Positions 1 to 6,798 of a stretch of 9,220 nt of DNA are shown here, in pieces (the first letter of the stretch is position 1; each line of letters opens with the position of its first letter). The DNA is from Gemmatimonadota bacterium (GTDB lineage Bacteria > Gemmatimonadota > Gemmatimonadetes > Longimicrobiales > Gaopeijiaceae): NCBI GenBank assembly GCA_024638395.1, contig JAHEKK010000093.1, positions 1-9,220 of the forward strand, read 5' to 3'. The translations under genes and the position numbers were made by a program. The notes beneath the pieces are model-generated. The model was not told the DNA's origin. It did not search any database and saw nothing but the letters and a program-made list of their open reading frames with translations.

Positions 1-462
1 AAAGTGGGGCAAGGCACCATCGCACACCGCACAGGCTGAAACGCCGCCGCCGCTCTGGGCCAGACGCTCTTCGTTCGGTAGGCCCAACCACTTGGCATTC
101 GCCCCGGTGGCGATGATCACGGCTTGCGCTTCGATGGTGCTGCCCCCCGACGAATGCAGGGTGAAGGGTCGGCGCGAGAAGTCGACGGTGACGATGTCCT
201 CGGACACGACCCTGGTGTCGAAGCGGAGCGCCTGCTGCTTGAAGCTCAGCATCATGTCGATTCCGTTCACCCCATCGGGGAAGCCCGGGTAGTTCTCCAC
301 TTCCGTGGTGAACATGAGCTGCCCACCTGGGATCATCGTGCGACTCCCCTGGCCCTCGTAGACGATGGGGTCCAGGCTCGCACGCGCAGCGTAGATTGCC
401 GCAGTCCATCCGGCGGGACCGGATCCGATGATGACGACCTTCTCTTTGGTGGGCTCTGACAT
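1..462 (-). CDS. trxB: Thioredoxin reductase (N-terminal part, cut by window edge)
   Basis: Cytoplasmic FAD/NADPH flavoenzyme that reduces thioredoxin. The visible 154 residues start at an ATG (462-460) with MSEPTKEKVVIIGSGPAGWT, which holds the FAD-binding dinucleotide fold GSGPAG at residues 13-18. They continue through GGQLMFTTEVENYPGFPDG (about 46-64), typical of this family, and IIATGA (116-121), the end of the first FAD segment. The redox-active pair CAVC at 144-147, followed by D149, matches the CxxC-D catalytic centre of low-molecular-weight thioredoxin reductases; the second position is V where many members have T (CATC). The rest of the NADPH domain and the C-terminus lie beyond the left edge. 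No strong Shine-Dalgarno sequence precedes the ATG. The gene lies downstream of and co-directional with the AI-2E-family gene, separated by 124 bp that contain an inverted repeat. The family call is very secure; the symbol rests on family membership. Confidence 0.95.
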   Translation of the reverse strand, partial: MSEPTKEKVVIIGSGPAGWTAAIYAARASLDPIVYEGQGSRTMIPGGQLMFTTEVENYPGFPDGVNGIDMMLSFKQQALRFDTRVVSEDIVTVDFSRRPFTLHSSGGSTIEAQAVIIATGANAKWLGLPNEERLAQSGGGVSACAVCDGALPHF

Positions 463-540
463 TGACCGGATTACGTTGGGGTGATGAGGGGAAGCCAGGG
501 AACGCCCTGAGTGTACCGATCGTTCCCCGGAAGACCAGAG

Positions 541-573
541 GCGTCGGCCGGAGCGGGGCCACCGCCCCGACGC
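541..573 (-). terminator. Inverted repeat after the AI-2E-family gene, possible terminator
   Basis: The arms GCGTCGG (541-547) and CCGACGC (567-573) are perfectly complementary. An overlapping hairpin CGGGGC-CACC-GCCCCG (554-559 / 564-569) competes for some of the same bases. The structure begins 13 nt after the TAG stop of the AI-2E-family gene, read on the minus strand. No T-run follows, so it is not a canonical intrinsic terminator. It could stabilise a 3' end, act with Rho, or be incidental in GC-rich DNA. Confidence 0.35.
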
Positions 574-586
574 GGGCGGATCCTAC

Positions 587-1852
587 CTAAGCGGTCAGCT
601 CCGGTCCACGGCGGTAGAAGGCCGTCCGCTTGTACCGGGCCAGCAGGCGCACGGCCGCGAGCTTCACGCCCACGGCCAGGGGGACGCCGATCAAGAGCCC
701 GACGAAACCGAAGAGAAAGCCCCCGAGAGACAGCGCCAGGACGATCCACACGGGGTGAAGCCCGACCGATTCCCCGACGATCCGGGGACTGATGACCGTA
801 CCCTCCAACCCCTGAGCCACCCCGAACACGACTGCGATCTTGCCGAGAGACCACGCGACGTTGCCGCTGATGAGGGCAATGAGGACGGCCGGTACGAGGG
901 AGAGGGCGAGCCCCAGGTAGGGGACCACCCCGAGAACCGCGACCGTCACGCCCAGGAGAAAGGAGTATGGGAACCCGAGAACCCAAAGGCCCAGCCAGGT
1001 GATCGCGCCTACGATGCCGGCCACCGACACCTGGCCCCGGAGGTACTGGGAGAGGAGTCGATCGTACTCGCCGAAGAACTCGTCCGCTTCGTCTCTGTGC
1101 TGCGTCGGGATCAAATCGCGCAGACGGTCGATGACCAGATCGTAGTCCCTCAACAAGTAGAACATCAGGACGGGCGTGAGAACGACGTAGCCCAACACCG
1201 TGATCAGCGTGCCCAAGCCCCGCCCCAGCCCCAGGATGGCCGACCAGGCCCGGGCTCCGATCTCGTCGCGACGGGCCTCGAGGAACTCCATTACCGCTTG
1301 AGCGTCCACGGCTTGGATTCGCACCAGCAGGATCTCCTCGTCGACGAAGGGAACGTCAATCCCGAGGGTCTCGGGGCTGAGGGCCCTGGCCCACCCCTCG
1401 ATCCGCTCGACGAGGGCCGGCACCTCTTCGATCAACTCGGAAACCTGGGAGGCGAGCACCGGCACACCCAGAATCAGAAGAGTTCCGCCGCCGAGCAGAA
1501 CCGGACCCAGGATGAGGACGATGGCAAGCGAACGGCTGATTCGCCGCTTCGCCGAGAGCCGGTCTACGAGAGGATCCAGCACATAGGCGAGAACGAAGGC
1601 CAGAACGAAGGGAGCGAGCACCGAGCCGGTGGTATCGAGGATCCACAACAAAACGAGCACGGTCGCCGACCCCAGAAGCAGCGAGTACCCAGGGCGGCCA
1701 CGGAACGGATGAAGCAGAGCCACCAGGAGCCAGTAGAGATAGAAGGGGTTCAAGACGTCCAGCAGGCTGAACAGGAAGAAGCCCACCACCACGAGGACAG
1801 CCGCACCCAGGACGACCCTCCAGAGGCCCTCGGCCCGGTCGGATTCGGTCAC
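587..1852 (-). CDS. AI-2E/PerM-family (UPF0118) transporter-like membrane protein
   Basis: A 421-residue polytopic inner-membrane protein of the AI-2E transporter (PerM/YdiK) family. Members have been linked to autoinducer-2 export or Na+/H+ exchange, so the substrate cannot be assigned. Family hallmarks in order are the hydrophobic block VLAPFVLAFVLAYVLDPLVDRL (78-99), a long amphipathic extracytoplasmic-type stretch (about 135-200), YLRGQ (270-274), VVPYLG (309-314), ISPRIVG (354-360), and the C-terminal GFVGLLIGVPLA (382-393). Residues 1-55 add one or two hydrophobic segments ahead of the usual first helix, making the protein longer than the roughly 350-370 residues common in the family. 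The start is GTG at 1852-1850, supported by AAAGGAG (1863-1869) ten nucleotides upstream; the stop is TAG. It lies 110 bp downstream of the Nudix gene on the same strand. Confidence 0.9.
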   Translation of the reverse strand: MTESDRAEGLWRVVLGAAVLVVVGFFLFSLLDVLNPFYLYWLLVALLHPFRGRPGYSLLLGSATVLVLLWILDTTGSVLAPFVLAFVLAYVLDPLVDRLSAKRRISRSLAIVLILGPVLLGGGTLLILGVPVLASQVSELIEEVPALVERIEGWARALSPETLGIDVPFVDEEILLVRIQAVDAQAVMEFLEARRDEIGARAWSAILGLGRGLGTLITVLGYVVLTPVLMFYLLRDYDLVIDRLRDLIPTQHRDEADEFFGEYDRLLSQYLRGQVSVAGIVGAITWLGLWVLGFPYSFLLGVTVAVLGVVPYLGLALSLVPAVLIALISGNVAWSLGKIAVVFGVAQGLEGTVISPRIVGESVGLHPVWIVLALSLGGFLFGFVGLLIGVPLAVGVKLAAVRLLARYKRTAFYRRGPELTA

Positions 1853-1862
1853 GCGGAGACGG

Positions 1863-1869
1863 CTCCTTT
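1863..1869 (-). promoter_or_regulatory. Shine-Dalgarno site fixing the GTG start of the AI-2E-family gene
   Basis: The minus strand reads AAAGGAG here, 10 nt ahead of the GTG at 1852-1850. It is one of the few clear ribosome binding sites in the window and supports the GTG over later starts, which means the extra N-terminal hydrophobic segment is translated. Confidence 0.6.
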
Positions 1870-1962
1870 GTCAGACGTTTCCACGGGCGGCAGTGACCGC
1901 CCCCCGATGCCCAGCCTTCTCAATCCAGCTTCACCCAACCCAGGTGGCGTCCCACCCTACCC

Positions 1963-2409
1963 CTACCAACCCAGCTCCCCGATGAGGGCAGCAGATCGCT
2001 CCACGACGGCCCGGGTATTGTCGTAAACGATCCTCGCCGTGGCTTCGTCGAGGGGCAACCACGCACACTCGGTGATGCCCTCCGACTCTTCCGGAGTGGC
2101 GATTCCGCCATCCGAGCGCATGAGAAAGAAGGAACAGTATTTGTGGATCAACGCTCCCTCCTTCTTGAAGAACCAATCGATGCGCTCCACCAACGGGCCG
2201 ACCTGCCGGGCCACGATACCGGTCTCTTCCTGGACTTCCCGGACGGCGGCTTCTTCGAGGGTCTCGTCTCCCTCGACGTGGCCTTTGGGCAACCCCCAAT
2301 TCCCGTACGGGTCGCGTATGACGAGAACTTCCCAGGCGTCGTCCGCCTGCCGCACGACCACACCCCCCGCACTGGTTTCGACGACCCTGTCCTCCGCAGC
2401 ACTCCTCAC
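1963..2409 (-). CDS. Nudix hydrolase
   Basis: A 148-residue cytoplasmic Mg2+-dependent hydrolase of nucleoside diphosphates linked to another moiety. The Nudix box is complete and matches GX5EX7REUXEEXGU exactly: G43, E49, R57-E58-V59, E61-E62, G64-I65. It is preceded by YGNWGLPKG (35-43), a W-x-LPKG pattern common in the MutT/diadenosine-polyphosphate hydrolase branch. The N-terminal SAGGVVVR (13-20) is the usual first strand. Substrate cannot be read from sequence; Ap4A-like dinucleotides or oxidised nucleotides are the usual options. The start is GTG at 2409-2407; no in-frame ATG lies just upstream and the Shine-Dalgarno is weak, so the exact start is moderately certain. It sits 72 bp downstream of mlaD and 110 bp ahead of the AI-2E-family gene, all on the minus strand. 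Confidence 0.93.
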   Translation of the reverse strand: MRSAAEDRVVETSAGGVVVRQADDAWEVLVIRDPYGNWGLPKGHVEGDETLEEAAVREVQEETGIVARQVGPLVERIDWFFKKEGALIHKYCSFFLMRSDGGIATPEESEGITECAWLPLDEATARIVYDNTRAVVERSAALIGELGW

Positions 2410-2481
2410 AACCTGCGCCTCATTCCGCCCGATGGCATCGCACCCCCTCGAGACCCCTTCGGCACCCCCCAGGGCCTATGG

Positions 2482-3468
2482 TCAGAAAATGGAAAGTCTA
2501 ACGTATCGACTCGGATTCTCCTGAATATCGGCCAGCAGTGCCCTCAGATCCCGCACCGCCTGCTCAGCCTCGACGGCCAGCACCGAATCTCCCAGGAGAC
2601 GTCCAAGCGATCCTTCCCCCCCTGCCGCCAGGGCGGCGATGCGGTCAAGCTTCACGAACGTGGAGTCGGCGCTCCGAGCGGCAGCGCGAAGCTCGCTGAG
2701 TGCGCCTCCCATTTCCCCGGTGGCTGTCCTCAAGCTCTGGGCGCTGGACCGGGCGTCAATCACCATGGAATCGATCTGCGCCTCCGCCAGGACCCTGTCG
2801 ATACGCTCGAACGACGTGCGCGCGGCGCGGGCTGCGGCCCCCAGTTCCGACGCCGACTCCCCCACGCCTTCAGCAAGCACGTCAAAGCGGGTAGCCTGCT
2901 GGTTGAGGACGTCTGAGAGGCCCTGACTCACGCGTTCGATGTTGGCGATCGCAAGGCGGAGGTTCATCGCGGTCTCCTCCGTGAAGGCGATCTGCACTCG
3001 TTCCGAGATCGTCGTGATGTTCTCGGCGATCTCGTCGGCAGCGGCGGTCAACCGCGACATGTCGGGCAAAGCCGCCCCCGGCAGCACGCCGCCACCGGGC
3101 CCTTCCAGGAACTCGTACCTTGGGAAGTCCCGCCGGTCGACGATCTCGGCCTGCCAATCCCCGAACATGGACTCCGGGGCGATCAAGACGGCCGGGTTGT
3201 TGGGAATCTGCAGGTCCTCCTGAATGCGCATCTCCAGCAGGACGGCCTGACCGTCTTCGGTCACGCGGACCGCTTCGACCTGGCCGACGTTCACGCCACG
3301 GAACTTCACCGAGGCCCCGTCTATGAGCTGACCAACGCCCGTGGACATGGCCGTCACGATCTGCCCCTCGCGCCCCCACCCTCCCTTGAGCCAGATCGTG
3401 CCCACAACGGCCACCACGAGGCCGAGGGTCACCACCGCTCCGACCAATACGTCTCTTTTGCGGTCCAT
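2482..3468 (-). CDS. mlaD: MCE-domain lipid transport protein, MlaD family
   Basis: A 328-residue membrane-anchored periplasmic subunit of the Mla-type phospholipid ABC transporter. One N-terminal transmembrane helix (about 7-27, VLVGAVVTLGLVVAVVGTIW) is followed by the MCE domain (about 37-115) with GASVKFRGVNVGQV (51-64), the signature segment of the fold. Residues about 140-315 are Ala/Glu/Arg-rich, with heptad-like spacing that suggests long helices, as in long MCE proteins that form a tunnel. The tail NPSRYVRLSIF (318-328) matches the conserved C-terminus of this branch. E. coli MlaD is about 180 residues, so this is the longer type with a helical extension. I chose ATG at 3468 with a G-rich stretch just upstream; an in-frame TTG at 3477 would add three residues. 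It is 69 bp downstream of mlaF. Confidence 0.92.
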   Translation of the reverse strand: MDRKRDVLVGAVVTLGLVVAVVGTIWLKGGWGREGQIVTAMSTGVGQLIDGASVKFRGVNVGQVEAVRVTEDGQAVLLEMRIQEDLQIPNNPAVLIAPESMFGDWQAEIVDRRDFPRYEFLEGPGGGVLPGAALPDMSRLTAAADEIAENITTISERVQIAFTEETAMNLRLAIANIERVSQGLSDVLNQQATRFDVLAEGVGESASELGAAARAARTSFERIDRVLAEAQIDSMVIDARSSAQSLRTATGEMGGALSELRAAARSADSTFVKLDRIAALAAGGEGSLGRLLGDSVLAVEAEQAVRDLRALLADIQENPSRYVRLSIF

Positions 3469-3494
3469 AGTCCCCAACCCCGTTTCGTTCAGAC

Positions 3495-3507
3495 CCGGAT
3501 CATCCGG
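3495..3507. repeat. Small inverted repeat between mlaF and mlaD
   Basis: CCGGATCATCCGG is a perfect dyad with 5-bp arms and a 3-nt centre, in the 69-bp gap between the mlaF stop and the mlaD start. It could be a minor RNA hairpin that tunes mlaD expression within the operon, or chance. Short GC-rich dyads are frequent in such DNA. Confidence 0.35.
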
Positions 3508-3537
3508 ACAATCTCTCGGTCGGCCCCTGTGGGCGGC

Positions 3538-4290
3538 TCACGAGGCGTTCCCATAGAACAACGCTGGATCACCCGTCACGAATCCCCGCACTACAGGATC
3601 GTCCGCCGACTGGACTTCCTCCGGCGCCCCCACGAACCGCGCTTTCCCGTCGTGCAGGAGAACGATGCGGTCGGCTACGCGGAAGGCACTCGTCATGTCA
3701 TGGGTGACCATCAGCCCGGTCACGCCCACTTCGTCTCGCATGCGCAGGAGAAGCCGGTCGATGACGGAGGTCGTAACCGGATCCAGCCCCGTCGTCGGCT
3801 CATCGTACAAGATGTAGCGGGGAGACGGAGCCAGCGCCCTCGCCAGACCGGCCCGCTTCTTCTGCCCACCGGACAACTGAGACGGATAGCTGTCGGACAT
3901 CCCCTGCAGGTCCACCAGTTCCAGGCATTCCGAGACCCGCAAGCCGATTCGCTCCTCGTCCCACCCTTCCAGGCGTCGCAGAGCCATGGCCACGTTCTCT
4001 CCGATGGTCATCGAATCGAACAGGGCCGCAAACTGGAACACGAATCCAACCCGACGCCTCAAGTTCGCGAGCCCATCCCTGTCGAGCTCGGGAACGGAGA
4101 GCTCGTCGACGACGATCGTGCCGCGGTCGGGCGTCAGGAGCCCGTTGACGTGTTTCAGCGTCACGGACTTCCCGATTCCCGACGGCCCGACGATGGCCAC
4201 CGTCTCCCCCTCCGTCACCTCTACCGAAAACCCCTTCAGGACCTTCTTCTTGCCGAAGGCCTTGTGGACGTCGTCGAGGCGAATGCTCAC
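3538..4290 (-). CDS. mlaF: Mla-type phospholipid ABC transporter ATP-binding protein
   Basis: A 250-residue cytoplasmic ATPase that powers the MlaE permease. All ABC motifs are intact: Walker A GPSGIGKS (35-42), Q-loop Q86 (FVFQFAALFDSMT), signature LSGGQ (139-143) followed by KKRAGLARAL, Walker B ILYDEP (160-165) with catalytic E164, the D-loop TTGLDP (166-171) and H-loop H197. QFAALFDSMTIGENV after the Q-loop is typical of the MlaF/Ttg2A branch. The start is GTG (4290-4288), overlapping the mlaE TGA by four bases (GTGA). There is no Shine-Dalgarno: the bases just before the GTG on the coding strand are CCTCCT, so initiation probably depends on coupling to mlaE. The reading frame stays open far upstream into mlaE, but only as an alternate-frame shadow. 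Confidence 0.95.
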   Translation of the reverse strand: MSIRLDDVHKAFGKKKVLKGFSVEVTEGETVAIVGPSGIGKSVTLKHVNGLLTPDRGTIVVDELSVPELDRDGLANLRRRVGFVFQFAALFDSMTIGENVAMALRRLEGWDEERIGLRVSECLELVDLQGMSDSYPSQLSGGQKKRAGLARALAPSPRYILYDEPTTGLDPVTTSVIDRLLLRMRDEVGVTGLMVTHDMTSAFRVADRIVLLHDGKARFVGAPEEVQSADDPVVRGFVTGDPALFYGNAS

Positions 4291-5069
4291 AGGAGGGTCG
4301 CCGCCCAGAATGCGTCCAGAAACAGAATGATCATGGAGGCGATGACCACGGTTCTCGTGGCGCTCCGACCCACGCCTTCCGCGCCGCCCTGGGTGTGGAA
4401 CCCGTAGAAGCACCCTACCCCCGTGACGGTGGCCCCGAACGACACCGCTTTGATGCCGGCGAACCACACATCCCACGTCTCGAAGAACAGCCTCAAGCCC
4501 TTCACGAACTCGTGTGAGGACATGTCGAGGAGCTGGAGCGCCGTGATCCACCCCGAGGCCACGCCGACGGAGATGGAGAGCATCACGACTACCGGAAACA
4601 TGATGATGCCCGCCAGGATCCTGGGAACGACGAGATAGGCAACGGGATCGTAGGCAAGGGTCTCCAGGGCGTCGATCTGCTCCGTGACCCGCATCGTGCC
4701 CAGCTCGGCGGAGATGCTCGCGCCGACCCGCCCGGCCAGCGTGAGCCCGGTCAAGACGGGTCCCAGCTCCAGAATCATCGTCTTCCCCACCAGGGTGCCT
4801 ACGAAATAGAGGGGAATGGACCCGGTGAGGGTGTACGAGGCCTGAAGGGACATGACCACGCCCGTGAACGTGGCGATGAACAGCGCGATCGGAACAGACT
4901 CCACCCCAACCCGGGCCATCTGGGGAAGCAGATGCGGTCCCCACACATCGACGTTGCGAAGGGAACGGAAGGCGCCAACCAGCAGGGCCCAAGCCCGGCC
5001 GACTGAACCGAGGCTCCGGGTTGTGGCGCGCCCGACGGTGGCCAGGGGGCCGAGAACGTAGGCTCTCAT
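4287..5069 (-). CDS. mlaE: MlaE-family phospholipid ABC transporter permease
   Basis: A 260-residue inner-membrane permease of the lipid-trafficking Mla complex. The family core is clear: ELGPVLTGLTLAGRVGASIS (101-120), then AELGTMRVTEQIDALETLAY (121-140) and DPVAYLVVPR (141-150), the MlaE coupling-region signature. Membrane segments are visible at about 55-76, 86-113, 150-175, 203-222 and 240-258. Length matches the family (about 260). The ATG (5069-5067) is well placed but lacks a Shine-Dalgarno. A possible -10 element TATCTT (minus strand, 5084-5079) would give a very short leader; this is weak. The gene is 134 bp downstream of the small unknown gene and starts the mlaEFD set. MlaB, MlaC and MlaA homologues are not in the window. 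Confidence 0.95.
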   Translation of the reverse strand: MRAYVLGPLATVGRATTRSLGSVGRAWALLVGAFRSLRNVDVWGPHLLPQMARVGVESVPIALFIATFTGVVMSLQASYTLTGSIPLYFVGTLVGKTMILELGPVLTGLTLAGRVGASISAELGTMRVTEQIDALETLAYDPVAYLVVPRILAGIIMFPVVVMLSISVGVASGWITALQLLDMSSHEFVKGLRLFFETWDVWFAGIKAVSFGATVTGVGCFYGFHTQGGAEGVGRSATRTVVIASMIILFLDAFWAATLL

Positions 5070-5109
5070 GCTGCTTGGAAGATAACGCGGTGTCGGGGTC
5101 GTCAGGCCA

Positions 5110-5125
5110 AGGGCCCGACGGCCCT
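5110..5125 (-). terminator. Hairpin between the 118-residue unknown gene and mlaE
   Basis: AGGGCC-CGAC-GGCCCT is a perfect 6-bp stem with a 4-nt loop, located in the 134-bp gap upstream of mlaE. No T-run follows on either strand. It may mark the end of the M50/unknown-gene transcript or act as an mRNA hairpin ahead of mlaE. The supporting signal is the perfect stem alone. Confidence 0.35.
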
Positions 5126-5203
5126 ATTCCCAGTCGGTATTCCGAGGCGCCGGGGGACCCCCATCGGGACACCTACAAACGAAGGCGCGACACCCGGCGC
5201 TAT

Positions 5204-5560
5204 CTAGCGTCTACCGGTGGAGCCGACCTGGGAGAACGGAACGAAGGTCAGGCAGATGCGCCCATCGCCCCCGGGTGGAGCCCATTCGACTTTCCATTCA
5301 CGCGCACCCTCGGGCCCGGGCCCGAAGGACGCCTCGACGGCCAGCCCCTGATCAGGGCTCCGCACGGCTACCCGGACCGAGGCCGGCGGAGGATCGAGAG
5401 GCCGGCGGAGGGGGTTCGTGAACAAGACTTTGGTCGACCGCCGCCCCGAGTCGAGCCGCCTCGTCACCTTCACCCGCGCCAGCCAATCGGGGGGATAGCT
5501 GATCTCATAGCCAAATCCGGCCTGGTCCAATCCCGATCCGATGCGATTGTGGCGTGCCAC
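5204..5560 (-). CDS. Hypothetical 118-residue protein behind the M50 protease
   Basis: I do not recognise this gene. It encodes 118 residues with no signal peptide or membrane helix; the protein has many Arg and Pro and reads as a small beta-rich domain (RVKVTRRL 29-36, STKVLFTNPL 42-51, SVRVAVRS 61-68, LAVEASF 73-79, EWKVEWA 88-94, RICLTFVPF 101-109). YEISYPPDWLAR (18-29) loosely recalls the first strand of PsbP/DcrB-like proteins, which is only a resemblance. Third codon positions are strongly G/C, supporting real coding. The start is GTG (5560-5558), 4 nt after the TGA of the M50 gene and the only NTG start before an in-frame stop upstream, except a TTG ten codons inside. The tight spacing implies co-expression with the protease. 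The stop is TAG at 5204-5206. Confidence 0.6.
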   Translation of the reverse strand: MARHNRIGSGLDQAGFGYEISYPPDWLARVKVTRRLDSGRRSTKVLFTNPLRRPLDPPPASVRVAVRSPDQGLAVEASFGPGPEGAREWKVEWAPPGGDGRICLTFVPFSQVGSTGRR

Positions 5561-5564
5561 GGCT

Positions 5565-6599
5565 TCAAAGGGCCAGGGGGGCGGGTGAGAAGCTCACGAG
5601 GAAGATCGCAAGGGCCAGGATCCCAAGCGCCATCCTTCCACGGCCGATGTCCACGTCGTCCATGAGGACGGGAGGATGGGCCACCCGTCCCCGGCTCACG
5701 AGGACCGCGATGGCGCCCCAGACCCACCAGCCCATCCAAACCAGTCCGAGGGGGACCATCAACGCCACGAACCCCCAGGCCAACCACCGCTGGCGCTTCC
5801 CCAGCATGGCGTAGAGGATGTGTCCGCCGTCCAACTGACCCAGAGGCAGCAGATTCAGGGCGGTCACGAAGATCCCCAACCAGCCGGCGAACGCCAGTGG
5901 ATGCAGAGCGATGGTCGCCCCCTCCTCGAACCCCGGTACGAGGGCCGCAGCGAGCACATTCAGCAGCGGGGCCGTGCCGACCCGCATCGAATCTCCGAGG
6001 AAGTAGATCACAAAGGGATGCATCCCTACCCGACCCACCTCCAACACGTCGGACAGGCGGAGTCCAGCGGCCAGAACCGGAAGGGACAGGACGAAGCTCA
6101 CGAACGGTCCGGCCACGCCCACGTCGAACAGGACGGATCGACGCACCATCGGTCCTCTCAGCCGGATGAACGCCCCGAGGGTCCCCACGATGGAGAGGTA
6201 GGGAGGGAAGGGGAGGAAATAGGGCAACGATACGGGGATGCGGTGCCGACGCGCCGCCAGATAGTGCCCAAGCTCGTGGCCGAGAAGGATTCCTATGAAG
6301 GCAAGCGAGAAGGGCAGGCCGACGAGAAGGCGCCTCAGGTCAAGCGCGGTGGGTACCGGAACCCACGTGCCCCCGATGTTGCTGAAGCGCGTGCCGAGGG
6401 CATCGACACCCTCCAGGAAGCCGCCCGAGACCGTCGCACTGATGAAGGCGGCCGCGAAGAGCGCGAGATGAAGACCCAGGCGATCACGGACCTCCGGCTC
6501 CAGACGACGGATGGCTACGACACGCGTACCCTGCGAGCCCCGTTGTACGTGCACTTGATGGGCCCATGTACGCACGGGGTCGGGGACGTCTTCGTTCAA
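5565..6599 (-). CDS. Site-2 protease family (M50) membrane metalloprotease
   Basis: A 344-residue integral-membrane zinc metalloprotease of the site-2 protease (M50) family, which cuts substrates within the membrane. The zinc motif HELGH is at 108-112 (catalytic E109) inside a hydrophobic segment (about 92-115). The third ligand motif is NLLPLGQLDGGH (249-260, D257). The segment IPVSLPYFLPFP (121-132) followed by IVGTLGAFIRLRGPM (137-151) and LFDVGVAGPF (157-166) resembles the EGY1-like branch without a PDZ domain, rather than RseP. Further helices lie at about 43-60, 160-180, 237-256, 274-301 and 322-338. The start is uncertain: TTG at 6599 is the first NTG codon in the open frame, with in-frame GTG codons at residues 9 and 16 and no good Shine-Dalgarno. 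It probably leads a transcript with the next small gene. The natural substrate is unknown. Confidence 0.92.
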   Translation of the reverse strand: MNEDVPDPVRTWAHQVHVQRGSQGTRVVAIRRLEPEVRDRLGLHLALFAAAFISATVSGGFLEGVDALGTRFSNIGGTWVPVPTALDLRRLLVGLPFSLAFIGILLGHELGHYLAARRHRIPVSLPYFLPFPPYLSIVGTLGAFIRLRGPMVRRSVLFDVGVAGPFVSFVLSLPVLAAGLRLSDVLEVGRVGMHPFVIYFLGDSMRVGTAPLLNVLAAALVPGFEEGATIALHPLAFAGWLGIFVTALNLLPLGQLDGGHILYAMLGKRQRWLAWGFVALMVPLGLVWMGWWVWGAIAVLVSRGRVAHPPVLMDDVDIGRGRMALGILALAIFLVSFSPAPLAL

Positions 6600-6693
6600 C
6601 CCATCACGAAGGTGGCCACTGGCGATCCGATATGCGCCGGCACGACCGATGGAAGGGTCAGAAAACCATTGATCCCATGCCGGATCTCGAACC

Positions 6694-6720
6694 TTGACCT
6701 CCCTCTCGGCGAACGATAAG
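6694..6720 (+). promoter_or_regulatory. Candidate sigma70-type promoter for rho
   Basis: TTGACC (6694-6699) matches five of six bases of the -35 consensus, and GATAAG (6715-6720) matches four of six of the -10, but the 15-nt spacer is shorter than the usual 17. If real, it would give a rho leader of about 160 nt. Weak evidence, by eye only. Confidence 0.25.
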
Positions 6721-6739
6721 GTTGGGATGAGTCACCTCT

Positions 6740-6756
6740 GCGGCCGAGTCGGCCGC
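6740..6756 (+). repeat. Palindrome in the rho leader
   Basis: GCGGCCGA-G-TCGGCCGC is a perfect dyad of 8-bp arms around one base; as RNA it folds as GCGGCC with a five-base GAGTC loop and GGCCGC. It lies about 130 nt ahead of rho, downstream of the candidate promoter. Possible leader hairpin or protein site; function unknown. Confidence 0.5.
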
Positions 6757-6798
6757 GCCCCCTCCCGGCAGCACAATTCCCTTCCCACGAGACACCTA

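Noticed and set aside
124..459. 111-codon plus-strand open frame at the left end
   Set aside because: Antisense to thioredoxin reductase, whose FAD and CxxC motifs are intact.
755..2026. 423-codon plus-strand open frame opposite the AI-2E-family gene
   Set aside because: It is antisense to a clear membrane protein gene and reads as low-complexity Gln/Glu/Asp/Arg/Pro-rich sequence, the usual shadow of a GC-rich gene.
2143..2916. 257-codon plus-strand open frame across the Nudix-mlaD junction
   Set aside because: Antisense to two well-supported genes and without recognisable domain structure.
4291..5172. Upstream part of a 544-codon frame containing mlaF, suggesting a fusion
   Set aside because: This part is an alternate frame of mlaE, rich in Arg, His and Gly with no domain. 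MlaF begins at the GTG at 4290.
5676..6719. 347-codon plus-strand open frame opposite the M50 gene
   Set aside because: Low-complexity charged translation with no motif, fully antisense to a gene with intact HELGH and LDGGH motifs.
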